Of a stretch of 64,000 nucleotides of DNA, positions 17,264-25,046 are shown in pieces; positions within the stretch are counted from its first letter, which is position 1, and every line of letters starts with the position of its first letter. The stretch comes from Undibacterium pigrum (GTDB lineage: Bacteria > Pseudomonadota > Gammaproteobacteria > Burkholderiales > Burkholderiaceae_D), in assembly GCF_003201815.1 (NCBI RefSeq), contig NZ_QJKB01000001.1:1054001-1118000 (forward strand), in the 5' to 3' direction. The notes below the pieces were generated by a model, which worked only from the letters and a program-made list of their open reading frames with translations, did not search any database and was not told where the DNA came from. The translations under genes were made by a program, and so were the position numbers.

Positions 17264-18565
17264 ATGAATACATCCCCATCATCTGCAAGGAACTTGCAGG
17301 ACATCACCTCGCGCCTGCCTGATTACAAGCCAGAAGCACTGACAGTCCAGCAGGCGCAAGACATCATGCGCGAATATATCCAGCCAATTTGCAGCTTCGA
17401 AAAACTCACCCTGCGCCAGGCTCTGGGACGCGTTCTGGCTGCCGACATTGTGTCTCCCATTGACGTGCCTGCACATGACAATTCTGCCATGGATGGCTAT
17501 GCCTTACGAAGTGAGGATTTATCAGCAGACCAGGAGCTGCATCTGGAAATCGTGGGCACAGCAATGGCCGGTACAGCGTTTACAGGCGAAGTCGGGCGCA
17601 AACAATGTGTACGCATCATGACTGGCGCAGTCCTGCCCGATGCTTGTGACACTGTAGTACCACAGGAATTCACGACTAAAGTCAGCGACAGTGAGATCAC
17701 ATTAAGTGCGGGCAATTTGCACGCTGGAGATAACCGTCGCCTGAAAGGTGAAGATCTGGCGATGGGTAAGGTCGCCATACGCAAAGGGAAAATACTGACA
17801 CCGGCTGATCTGGGTTTATTGGCCTCACTGGGTATCCCCGAAGTCAGCGTACAACGACGCTTGCGTGTCGCCATTTTCTCTACCGGAAACGAATTGCGCT
17901 CGGTCGGCGAGGTACTGGAAGCTGGTTGCGTCTATGACAGCAATCGCTATACCCTGCACGGCATGCTGACACGCATGGGTTGCGATGTGCTCGACATGGG
18001 CGTGGTTCAGGATAATCCAGATGCACTGGAAGCCACCATGCGCAGCGCCTGCGAAAATGCCGATGCGATTATCACTTCAGGCGGCGTCTCGGTGGGCGAT
18101 GCGGACCATACGCGTCAAATGATGGAGCGTCTGGGTGATGTAGCTTTCTGGAGCATCGCCATGCGCCCCGGCCGTCCCATGGCCTTTGGCAAAATCACGT
18201 CTTCTGGCAAAAGCGCCTATTTATTTGGCCTGCCAGGCAACCCCGTCGCTGTCATGGTGTCTTTTTATTTTTTTGCAAAACAAGCCTTGCAGCAATTGAT
18301 GGGGGCCACGAGCTCACCTCCGCCGCTACTCAGCGTCAGGTCAAACGACGCCATACGCAAACGCCCTGGGCGCACAGAATATCAACGCGGCATACTTTCT
18401 GTGGGTGAAGATGGGGAACCCTGCGTCAGCATCACCGGCGCTCAGGGCTCAGGCATCTTACGCTCCATGTCAGAAGCCAATTGCATGATCGTCCTGCTTC
18501 ATGATCAAGGCCCGGTTTCAGCAGGCGACAAAGTCCGTATTCTGCTATTTGATGGCCTGATTTGA
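17264..18565 (+). CDS. moeA: Molybdopterin molybdenumtransferase MoeA
   Basis: A 433-residue enzyme that inserts molybdate into adenylylated molybdopterin. Visible motifs: SAMDGYAL in the N-terminal domain; the MoCF-biosynthesis fold with STGNELRSVGE, ITSGGVSVGDADH and MRPGRPMAFG; and LPGNPVAVMVSF before the C-terminal beta-barrel. Its ATG follows the mobA stop by one base, so the two are probably translated together. With moaA and mobA it forms a partial cofactor pathway; moaBCDE and mogA are not in the window. Cofactor production implies molybdoenzymes elsewhere in the genome. Confidence 0.95.
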   Translation: MNTSPSSARNLQDITSRLPDYKPEALTVQQAQDIMREYIQPICSFEKLTLRQALGRVLAADIVSPIDVPAHDNSAMDGYALRSEDLSADQELHLEIVGTAMAGTAFTGEVGRKQCVRIMTGAVLPDACDTVVPQEFTTKVSDSEITLSAGNLHAGDNRRLKGEDLAMGKVAIRKGKILTPADLGLLASLGIPEVSVQRRLRVAIFSTGNELRSVGEVLEAGCVYDSNRYTLHGMLTRMGCDVLDMGVVQDNPDALEATMRSACENADAIITSGGVSVGDADHTRQMMERLGDVAFWSIAMRPGRPMAFGKITSSGKSAYLFGLPGNPVAVMVSFYFFAKQALQQLMGATSSPPPLLSVRSNDAIRKRPGRTEYQRGILSVGEDGEPCVSITGAQGSGILRSMSEANCMIVLLHDQGPVSAGDKVRILLFDGLI

Positions 18566-18674
18566 CAAAAAAATCTTCACAATTGTATAGAAATCGTAAC
18601 AGCTACAGGCTTGATGATAAAAATACGGATAAGCAAAGTAAAATACTCACATTTATTTACTTTTGGAGAACAGT

Positions 18675-19517
18675 TTGAAAGCGACAACATGGATTTTGGG
18701 TGCCTGCGCATCTCTCGTATTACTTAGTGGCTGCGGCGGTTCAAAATCTGACACGCCTGCTGTCATCCCTTCCGTGACAAAAGTTACTACTGATCAAGTG
18801 GTTTATCGTAAAGTCACCAATTTTACGATTACTGGCCAGAATCTGGATAAAGGCTATAACGCCAGCATTCCTGCCTGCCTGAGCATTACTGAACTGGCTG
18901 GAGGCTCGGCCACACAAAGAGTATTGTCCTGCAAACTGGTCGGCGTTGGTTCCACCACTTATTCCATCACTGCTGCAAACGGTACCACCCTGTATTCAGG
19001 CATAGTGGATCTGACTTTAAAAGCGCAGCCACAAGTGACGATGACGACCAGTATGGGCACTATCGTACTGGAACTTAATCCAGCGAGAGCACCACTCACA
19101 GTCGACAATTTCCTGAACTATGTGGAAAGTGGATTTTATGTAAATAAAATTTTCCACCGTGTTATCAAGAGCTCCATCGTCCAGGGCGGTGGTTTCACTG
19201 CCGATTTGCAGCAACCTGCAACACAAACGCCAATCAAGCTGGAAACACCTAATGGCCTGAGCAATCTGCGCGGCACTATCGCCATGGCACGTACCAGTGA
19301 TCCGAACTCGGCGACAGCACAGTTTTACCTGAATGCGGCTGACAACACAGGCTTTGATGGCGTGGCAGCAGGTACTGGTTATGCTGTCTTTGGCAAAATT
19401 GTTACCGGGCTGGACATCATGGACAAGATCAATGTCGTGCCAACTACAACAGCTTTGGGCATGGCTGATGTGCCTGTGACACCAGTCTTAATTAATTCAA
19501 TGGTACAAACACAATAA
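18675..19517 (+). CDS. Lipoprotein cyclophilin with an N-terminal Ig-like domain
   Basis: A 280-residue predicted lipoprotein. The start is a TTG five bases after GGAGA. The signal peptide ends in the lipobox LLSGC. Residues about 30-120 look like an IPT/TIG-type beta-sandwich (TITGQNLDKGY and two Cys that could form a disulfide). Residues about 122-280 are a cyclophilin domain with FHRVIKSSIVQGGGF, AQFYLN and GYAVFGKIVTGLDIMDKI. It should act as a membrane-tethered rotamase in the periplasm. The extra N-terminal domain is unusual for bacterial cyclophilins. It is followed by a terminator and so is probably monocistronic. Confidence 0.88.
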   Translation: MKATTWILGACASLVLLSGCGGSKSDTPAVIPSVTKVTTDQVVYRKVTNFTITGQNLDKGYNASIPACLSITELAGGSATQRVLSCKLVGVGSTTYSITAANGTTLYSGIVDLTLKAQPQVTMTTSMGTIVLELNPARAPLTVDNFLNYVESGFYVNKIFHRVIKSSIVQGGGFTADLQQPATQTPIKLETPNGLSNLRGTIAMARTSDPNSATAQFYLNAADNTGFDGVAAGTGYAVFGKIVTGLDIMDKINVVPTTTALGMADVPVTPVLINSMVQTQ

Positions 19518-19558
19518 CATGTTATGCTGCTCTGGCAGCGCTCATGATTGTTGTTAAA

Positions 19559-19586
19559 AACAGGAGCCTCGTGCTCCTGTTTTACT
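19559..19586 (+). terminator. Terminator of the lipoprotein cyclophilin gene
   Basis: A 9-bp perfect stem AACAGGAGC / GCTCCTGTT with loop CTCGT, flanked by A residues on the left and TTACTTTTT on the right. Confidence 0.8.
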
Positions 19587-19604
19587 TTTTGGGATGGGGT
19601 AAAG

Positions 19605-19979
19605 ATGAAAAAACAATGGCAAACAATTTTGTTGTCGGCAGTGCTGACAACAATGGCTGCAGGCACTGCACTTGCTGCCGATGCTTCCAAAAAAGCATCC
19701 GCCTCAGCGAGCGCGTCTGCTTCTGCTTCAGCTTCAGCTTCTGCTTCTGCCTCCACATCTGCATCAGCCAAGGCAGAACTGTTGGACTTGAACAGCGCCA
19801 GCAAAAAAGAACTGGCGACCCTGCCTAAAATCGGTGACGTACGCTCAGACGCCATCATCAAAGGCCGCCCATACAAAGGCAAGGATGAATTGCTCAGCAA
19901 AAAAATATTGCCTGAAGATGTGTATAACGGTATAAAAGACCTGGTGATCGCCAAACAAAAACCGGCAGAAAAAAAATAG
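19605..19979 (+). CDS. Exported helix-hairpin-helix protein with Ala-Ser repeat
   Basis: A 124-residue protein with a clear signal peptide (MKKQWQTILLSAVL, cleavage after ALA at residue 24). An Ala-Ser repeat follows (residues about 31-55), then a ComEA-like helix-hairpin-helix domain: LLDLNSASKKELATLPKIG, then a hydrophobic tail helix. ComEA-type domains bind DNA during uptake, and many small exported HhH proteins of this kind are annotated competence-related. The Ala-Ser linker is coded by near-identical 6-base units. No other competence genes are nearby. The ATG is preceded by GGGGT at good spacing. Confidence 0.82.
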   Translation: MKKQWQTILLSAVLTTMAAGTALAADASKKASASASASASASASASASASTSASAKAELLDLNSASKKELATLPKIGDVRSDAIIKGRPYKGKDELLSKKILPEDVYNGIKDLVIAKQKPAEKK

Positions 19980-19990
19980 TGGTCTGCACT

Positions 19991-20024
19991 TGCAGTGTTT
20001 GTAAAATTTGTTTCAAACACTGCA
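19991..20024 (+). other. Perfect hairpin between the HhH gene and the porin gene
   Basis: An 11-bp perfect stem, TGCAGTGTTTG with CAAACACTGCA, around a 12-base loop. There is no T-run on the right, so it may be a weak terminator or a transcript-stabilising hairpin. Confidence 0.5.
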
Positions 20025-20077
20025 CAACAATAGCTTGCCTTTGATTTTGTAGCACTTTGCCGTAGCAGTGAGGTTCT

Positions 20078-21322
20078 ATGTCAAGCAGGTTTTTACATCT
20101 ATTTGTATGCGTCAGCATGCTAAGCCTGGCGGCGCAAGGGCGTGCTGCTGATGACAAACCCTTTAGCATCAGCGGCTTTGGCACGCTGGGCGTAGTCCAC
20201 AGCGATAATCGCAATGTCGATATAGTTCGCGACCTCACGCAAAACGATGGTGTTGGCTTTACCAGACAAACAGATTTTGGCATGGATTCCAATTTTGGCA
20301 TCCAGATCAACAAGCGCATCAACGACAATCTCGATACTGCGCTGCAAATCGTCAGCCGCAGGTCTGCCAATAATTTTCAACCTGAAATCACCTGGGCCTA
20401 TGGCCGTTACCTGCCCAGCGATCACCTGCAACTGCGTGCAGGTCGCCTGGGGTTTGATGTCTACCTGCTGGCTGATTCGCGCAATGTGGGTTATTCCTAT
20501 CAATGGGTACGGCCACCGATAGACTTTTTTGGCAGCCTCATCATTTCTTATTTTGATGGCGCAGACATGGTGGTTTCCAAACCACTGGCTGGCGGTATTT
20601 TGCGGGCCAAGGTTTTCGCCGGGGTGGCGCGGGAAAAAACTTTTACTGGCAATTCAGATGATTTTCTGTCGCTAAACCGTTCCCGACTGATGGGTGGTCA
20701 TATTGAATACCAGACTCAAAACTGGATATATAGACTGGGTTATACCCAGTTAAAATTCAGGAATGACTTCCCTGCCCTGCAACCCTTGCTGGATGGTCTG
20801 CGCTCACCTTATCTGAATGCCCTGATCCCCAGTGCGGCAAGTGCGGCAAATGACCTATCCCTGGAAGGCAAGAAGTTCAAATACCTGTCGGCAGGCATTG
20901 CTTACGACCAGGGACCTTTGCAAGCACAGTTGATGCTCAATCAGCTCAGTTCAGAATCCCTGATTTTCCCCACCAATAGAGCGGCCTATCTGACGGTGGG
21001 TTACCGCATAGATCAATGGACGCCTTACTTTACCTATTCGGCATCCCGTCCAGTCGACCGAAAAATCGCCAACCCCTTGCCCGCAGGCCTCAGTCCCGAT
21101 ATTGATATGCTGTCTGCGGGTTTTAATGATGCCATTGAAAACCAGTTCAATCATCAAACCACGATATCCCTGGGCTTGCGTTACGACCTGACGGAGAAAT
21201 CAAATATAAAATTACAATATGACAGCATAAAAACCAGGGATTATCTGCTGGTGCGCAGTAATCAGCCGGGGTGGGATGGCAGGGCCAATTTGATCAGTGT
21301 TGCCTACAATTTCATATTCTAG
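20078..21322 (+). CDS. Outer-membrane porin-like beta-barrel
   Basis: A 414-residue protein with a signal peptide ending near GRA and then SISGFGTLGVVHSD, a typical first strand of a proteobacterial porin. Alternating hydrophobic strands continue to the C-terminus, which ends SVAYNFIF with the terminal Phe recognised by the BAM machinery. The closest style is the family of uncharacterised porins that accompany periplasmic binding proteins. The substrate cannot be read from the sequence. It is separated from the next gene by nine bases, so porin, binding protein and diguanylate cyclase form one likely operon. Confidence 0.8.
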   Translation: MSSRFLHLFVCVSMLSLAAQGRAADDKPFSISGFGTLGVVHSDNRNVDIVRDLTQNDGVGFTRQTDFGMDSNFGIQINKRINDNLDTALQIVSRRSANNFQPEITWAYGRYLPSDHLQLRAGRLGFDVYLLADSRNVGYSYQWVRPPIDFFGSLIISYFDGADMVVSKPLAGGILRAKVFAGVAREKTFTGNSDDFLSLNRSRLMGGHIEYQTQNWIYRLGYTQLKFRNDFPALQPLLDGLRSPYLNALIPSAASAANDLSLEGKKFKYLSAGIAYDQGPLQAQLMLNQLSSESLIFPTNRAAYLTVGYRIDQWTPYFTYSASRPVDRKIANPLPAGLSPDIDMLSAGFNDAIENQFNHQTTISLGLRYDLTEKSNIKLQYDSIKTRDYLLVRSNQPGWDGRANLISVAYNFIF

Positions 21323-21331
21323 GAAAGCCTG

Positions 21332-21760
21332 ATGAAAGCCTTATATCATCTTCTTCTATATGTCGGCTTCTGGAGTTGTTGCCAGGCGGCGCAGGCTGAC
21401 CTGGTCGTGATTGCCAATTCACAAAGCGGCATAGAAAAACTGAGCAAGGATGAAGTGATCAACCTGTACATGGGAAGAAATCGCAAGCTGCCCACAGGTG
21501 TAAATGCCATGCCGCTTGATCTGGCAGCTGTCAATGCAGAAAAAGCCAAATTCTATGCAATGCTGGTGAATAAAAATTTACCAGAAATTAATTCCTACTG
21601 GGCCAGATTGATGTTTTCGGGGCAAGGCTCACCGCCTTTACAAGTGGAGACAAGCGATGAAGTATTGGATATAGTAGGTAGTAACAAAGCTGCCATCGGG
21701 TATATAGAGCGAAAGAAACTAGATAAACGGGTAAAACTGATTTATGACCCTACACAGTAA
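21332..21760 (+). CDS. Small periplasmic phosphate-binding-like protein
   Basis: A 142-residue secreted protein with a signal peptide of about 22 residues ending AAQA. The body resembles one lobe of a PstS-type substrate-binding protein: ANSQSGIEKLSKDEVINLYMGR, then a YWARLMFSGQG segment, then VLDIVGSNKAAIGYI. It is half the size of a true PstS and no ABC transporter genes are present. The position between a porin and a membrane diguanylate cyclase suggests a sensory role rather than transport, perhaps presenting a ligand to the cyclase's periplasmic domain. That role is inference. Confidence 0.75.
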   Translation: MKALYHLLLYVGFWSCCQAAQADLVVIANSQSGIEKLSKDEVINLYMGRNRKLPTGVNAMPLDLAAVNAEKAKFYAMLVNKNLPEINSYWARLMFSGQGSPPLQVETSDEVLDIVGSNKAAIGYIERKKLDKRVKLIYDPTQ

Positions 21761-21770
21761 GTGATTTTGC

Positions 21771-23423
21771 ATGTTAAGACTGCTACGCACCAGTATCGTC
21801 TATCGCAGCGCATTTATTGTGCTTGGCATTGCCCTGCTTGTAGGCATTTTCTTTGCCCTGCTCAGCTATCACTTCTCAGCACAATCCGAACAGGCACAGG
21901 CACGCCAGCGCATGCAGGCCTCATTGAGTACAGTCGAAAACACAGCCAGCATCGCCTGCTTCGTGCTGGACCAGAACCTGGCTGCAGAGCTGGTGCGCGG
22001 CTTATTAAAAAATGGCGATATCAGTCGCGTACAAATTATCTCGGACGGCAAAGTCCTTGCTGAAGCCGACAAGCAAAGCACACAAAAATCAGAAACCTCA
22101 GCACTTGCCATACTGCCTGGCATCAATGCTTCAAACCAGCTGGTGCATGAAGTCTATTCTCCTTTCAATCCCAACGAAAAAGTCTGCGAAATCCACCTGG
22201 ACCCAAATCTGGATTTCATACGTGAGCAAAGCACATCCAAGGCACGCTTTATCGTCTATCTGCTGTTATTGCAGGCTTTGGCCATGGCTTCAGCAGTGGT
22301 GTATGTGGTGTTGAACATGATTACCAGACCGATCAAGAACATTTCGGATAGATTGCATACGCTTGCCCCAGAATCAGGAGACAAACTCGGCCTGCCCGAT
22401 GGCAATGAAAAAGATGAAATAGGCCAACTGGTGCGTGACGTTAATACCCTGGTTGCCAGCCTGTTAAAAACCCTGAACGAAGAACGCACTTTGCGCATCA
22501 AGCATGCAATCGGCGAAGCTAAATTCCAGACCATTTTTGAAAATGCAGAGACAGGGATATTCCAGCTCAATTTTGCAGGTGAGCTACTTTCCTATAACCC
22601 CGCTTTCCTGCGCATGTTCAATCTCGATGCCAATAGTGGCAGCACCAATATTGCAAACGCCCTGACCTCCTTACTGGAAGGCCAGGAATTACGCCTGCAT
22701 TTGATGATAGACACGGCCATCAATGAGGCCAGAGTCATGTCTGACGATTTTTATATACAACTCACGTCGACAGCGCACAAGAAGTGGGTGCATCTGGTTA
22801 TCAGCCCGGCCGAAGACGGTATCTTGCAGGGGCTGGTCAATGACATTACCGAGCGCAAGTCGCAAGAAGAAAGCGCCAACCAGCTCGCGGTCACTGACCA
22901 TTTGACCGGCCTCAATAATCGACTGGGATTTGAAAAGGAGATCAGCCGTCTATCCAAAGAACATGCGAATGGCAATGCCGCGGGCTTCTTCCTGTTAATG
23001 ATAGACCTGGATAAATTCAAGCAAGTCAATGACAGCCATGGCCACACGGTGGGTGACCAGGTATTGATCCACTTTTCTCAGCTTGTCAGCAACACTGTCA
23101 GAAGATCCGATTTTGTCGCCAGACTGGGTGGTGATGAATTCATCATCTTGCTCAAAGATTTGACGCATCTGGCAAAAGCCGAAGAGATAGCGCAGAAAAT
23201 AATCACCCAGGTCAGTATTCCTATCAGCATCAATGACAAACTAGCAGTACAAATTGGGGCCAGCATAGGCATCAGCTATACCGGCCCGACAGAATTCATT
23301 GCTGACGACTTGTTAACGCAGGCGGATGCAGCCATGTATGAAGTCAAGCGCAGCGGCAGGAATGCCTATCGCGTGGTGCATCTGGGTGGCCATCAAAGCC
23401 CTCAGGATGCGGAGACCGTGTAA
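21771..23423 (+). CDS. Membrane diguanylate cyclase: periplasmic sensor, HAMP, PAS and GGDEF
   Basis: A 550-residue signalling enzyme. There is a transmembrane helix near residues 12-34, a periplasmic segment of about 120 residues (CHASE8-like), a second helix near 155-180, HAMP (about 180-235), a PAS domain (about 245-360) and a GGDEF domain. The active site is intact (G453-G454-D455-E456-F457), and the inhibitory site RxxD (R444-D447) is present five residues before it. It should make cyclic di-GMP from GTP and be feedback inhibited. No EAL domain is present. It starts ten bases after the binding protein gene. Its 3' end overlaps the convergent questin-oxidase-like gene by 22 bases. Confidence 0.9.
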   Translation: MLRLLRTSIVYRSAFIVLGIALLVGIFFALLSYHFSAQSEQAQARQRMQASLSTVENTASIACFVLDQNLAAELVRGLLKNGDISRVQIISDGKVLAEADKQSTQKSETSALAILPGINASNQLVHEVYSPFNPNEKVCEIHLDPNLDFIREQSTSKARFIVYLLLLQALAMASAVVYVVLNMITRPIKNISDRLHTLAPESGDKLGLPDGNEKDEIGQLVRDVNTLVASLLKTLNEERTLRIKHAIGEAKFQTIFENAETGIFQLNFAGELLSYNPAFLRMFNLDANSGSTNIANALTSLLEGQELRLHLMIDTAINEARVMSDDFYIQLTSTAHKKWVHLVISPAEDGILQGLVNDITERKSQEESANQLAVTDHLTGLNNRLGFEKEISRLSKEHANGNAAGFFLLMIDLDKFKQVNDSHGHTVGDQVLIHFSQLVSNTVRRSDFVARLGGDEFIILLKDLTHLAKAEEIAQKIITQVSIPISINDKLAVQIGASIGISYTGPTEFIADDLLTQADAAMYEVKRSGRNAYRVVHLGGHQSPQDAETV

Positions 23424-24469
23424 GCCTCCAGCATCTCCATGACCACCAGTTGATACAGGATATTGGGATGCAAACTGATTTCCAGAGCACAAGTATACGT
23501 AAATTTAATGACATGATCGTCATTGCTATTTATCGCTTCTGCAAATAACTCAGTCCAAGTACTTATTTGCCCGTGTTTCGCACGCATCCCGCTCTCATAT
23601 CGGGCCGCGTCAATTAAGACTGGCGCACCAACAGACACATAGGCTGCGCATAGTGCAATCCATAAATCCTGCAACCTGCTGGTTAGCACGTTTTTATCCA
23701 GATACGGCAACAATTCCCGGGTAGCATTGATACCCGTCACTATATGCAAAATCGTAAAGTCTCTGGTCTGCCCGTAGGCAGAGATTGCCCAGAGTGCCAG
23801 CTCATCCAGTAATTTATCAATAGAATGAACAACAGGCATGCCCGGCAGGCTTTGCAGGAATTCTTCGTCATTGACTACCGCCCGCATTTTTTCAACGATC
23901 ATCCTGCCAGGATAGGTTTTTCCTTTCATGTTTTGCGACAGCTGATAAAAACCTGTAGCAACCGAACTTGCCGCTTGCCGCCCGCGCATATCGATAGTGA
24001 TATCAAAATTGGTGGCTACCAGAGCTGCCAGGCCGGCGGCTATTTCCCCCTCATGCTCAGCCTGTACGCCATAGGCAAGCCGTATTAATGCATGAAATGC
24101 GGTCGTCGCAGGAGCGAATGGAACCAGGGTAAATACCTCTCTGATGACCTCACTCTTCCCGCGCTCGGCAATACGAATGGCAAAGCAGGTTTGCAGGTCA
24201 GCAAAATTTTCTCTCTTGCCAAGATAAGCCTGAAACTCTTCATACCTGATAGTTATAGCGGGAGGCAAGGCTGGCAAGGCATAAGTATCGCGCCAATGTG
24301 CAAAGAATTCCTGCAAACGTCCGTCACTCGCCCCCATGCAAGCAAGTGCACACAAGGCCATGGGGCAATGGTTGGTGGTTCCCTTGCCATTCAGGGCGAA
24401 TTCCCGGTTCTTGTCCAGCAAGTTCTTAAGAATCACATTGCTGCACATCGCTGTTGTTGAAGCCATCAT
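23402..24469 (-). CDS. Questin oxidase-like protein (DUF4243 family)
   Basis: A protein of about 355 residues with the alpha-helical pattern of the questin oxidase family: NHCPMALCALACMGAS near the N-terminus, the FHALIRLAYGV segment and ILHIVTGINATRELLPYL. The fungal founding member carries out a Baeyer-Villiger-type ring cleavage of questin; bacterial members are uncharacterised. The start ATG is chosen because GGAGG lies six bases upstream. The gene is divergent from soxR, and its promoter contains a perfect SoxR operator in a 19-bp spacer, so induction by redox-cycling compounds is expected. A role in removing quinone-like toxins is inference. Confidence 0.75.
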   Translation of the reverse strand: MMASTTAMCSNVILKNLLDKNREFALNGKGTTNHCPMALCALACMGASDGRLQEFFAHWRDTYALPALPPAITIRYEEFQAYLGKRENFADLQTCFAIRIAERGKSEVIREVFTLVPFAPATTAFHALIRLAYGVQAEHEGEIAAGLAALVATNFDITIDMRGRQAASSVATGFYQLSQNMKGKTYPGRMIVEKMRAVVNDEEFLQSLPGMPVVHSIDKLLDELALWAISAYGQTRDFTILHIVTGINATRELLPYLDKNVLTSRLQDLWIALCAAYVSVGAPVLIDAARYESGMRAKHGQISTWTELFAEAINSNDDHVIKFTYTCALEISLHPNILYQLVVMEMLEAYTVSAS

Positions 24470-24500
24470 TTGCATCCTCCATCGTTGATTGATGTGCTGT

Positions 24501-24531
24501 AGTATGCAAGTTCAAGTTAACTTGAAGTCAA
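24501..24531 (-). promoter_or_regulatory. SoxR-type promoter and operator
   Basis: The 16-bp palindrome TTCAAGTTAACTTGAA (24511-24526) matches the core of the E. coli soxS SoxR box. On the minus strand it sits between -35 TTGACT (24531-24526) and -10 CATACT (24506-24501), exactly 19 bp apart. This overlong spacer is the hallmark of promoters activated by MerR-family proteins. The transcript reads into the questin-oxidase-like gene. Confidence 0.92.
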
Positions 24532-24559
24532 ACACTTTTTTATGCAATGGGGTGAAACG

Positions 24560-25030
24560 ATGGCTGATGCAAACAATACAAATCTGATCAGCATAGGCGA
24601 ACTTGCCAAACGCTCAGGCATTGCAGCCAGTGCTTTGCGATTTTATGAAAGCCGTGGTTTGATTACCAGCGTACGCAGCCCCGCGCAACGCCGTCAATTT
24701 GCGCGTGAAGTATTGCGTCGCGTTGCTTTTATCAAGGCTGCGCAAACTGCCGGACTAACACTGGAAGAAATAGAAAACAGTCTGGCGACACTGCCCGGCC
24801 AGCGGACACCGACAAAGCAAGATTGGGAAAAGCTATCAAGATCATGGCATACCCTGATAGAAGAACGCATCAGGGCATTGACAGCCTTGCGTGACCAGCT
24901 AAGTTCCTGCATAGGCTGCGGCTGCCTGTCGCTCAAATCCTGCGCGCTATACAATCCGCAAGACATTGCCAATACCAGAGGTACTGGGCCGCGTTATTTG
25001 ATGGGGGATAAATCTTCAGACCTGATTTGA
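24560..25030 (+). CDS. soxR: Redox-sensitive MerR-family activator SoxR
   Basis: A 156-residue regulator with the N-terminal MerR winged helix (ISIGELAKRSGIAASALRFYESRGLI), a dimerisation helix and the SoxR-specific [2Fe-2S] cluster motif CIGCGCLSLKSC (C117, C120, C122, C128). Oxidation of the cluster by redox-cycling drugs or superoxide switches on the target promoter. The second ATG is chosen because GGGGTG lies just upstream and it gives the usual SoxR length. No soxS is present, as is normal outside enterics, where SoxR directly controls small detoxification regulons. The divergent questin-oxidase-like gene is its obvious target. Confidence 0.95.
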   Translation: MADANNTNLISIGELAKRSGIAASALRFYESRGLITSVRSPAQRRQFAREVLRRVAFIKAAQTAGLTLEEIENSLATLPGQRTPTKQDWEKLSRSWHTLIEERIRALTALRDQLSSCIGCGCLSLKSCALYNPQDIANTRGTGPRYLMGDKSSDLI

Positions 25031-25046
25031 CCAGATTGAAGCATAT

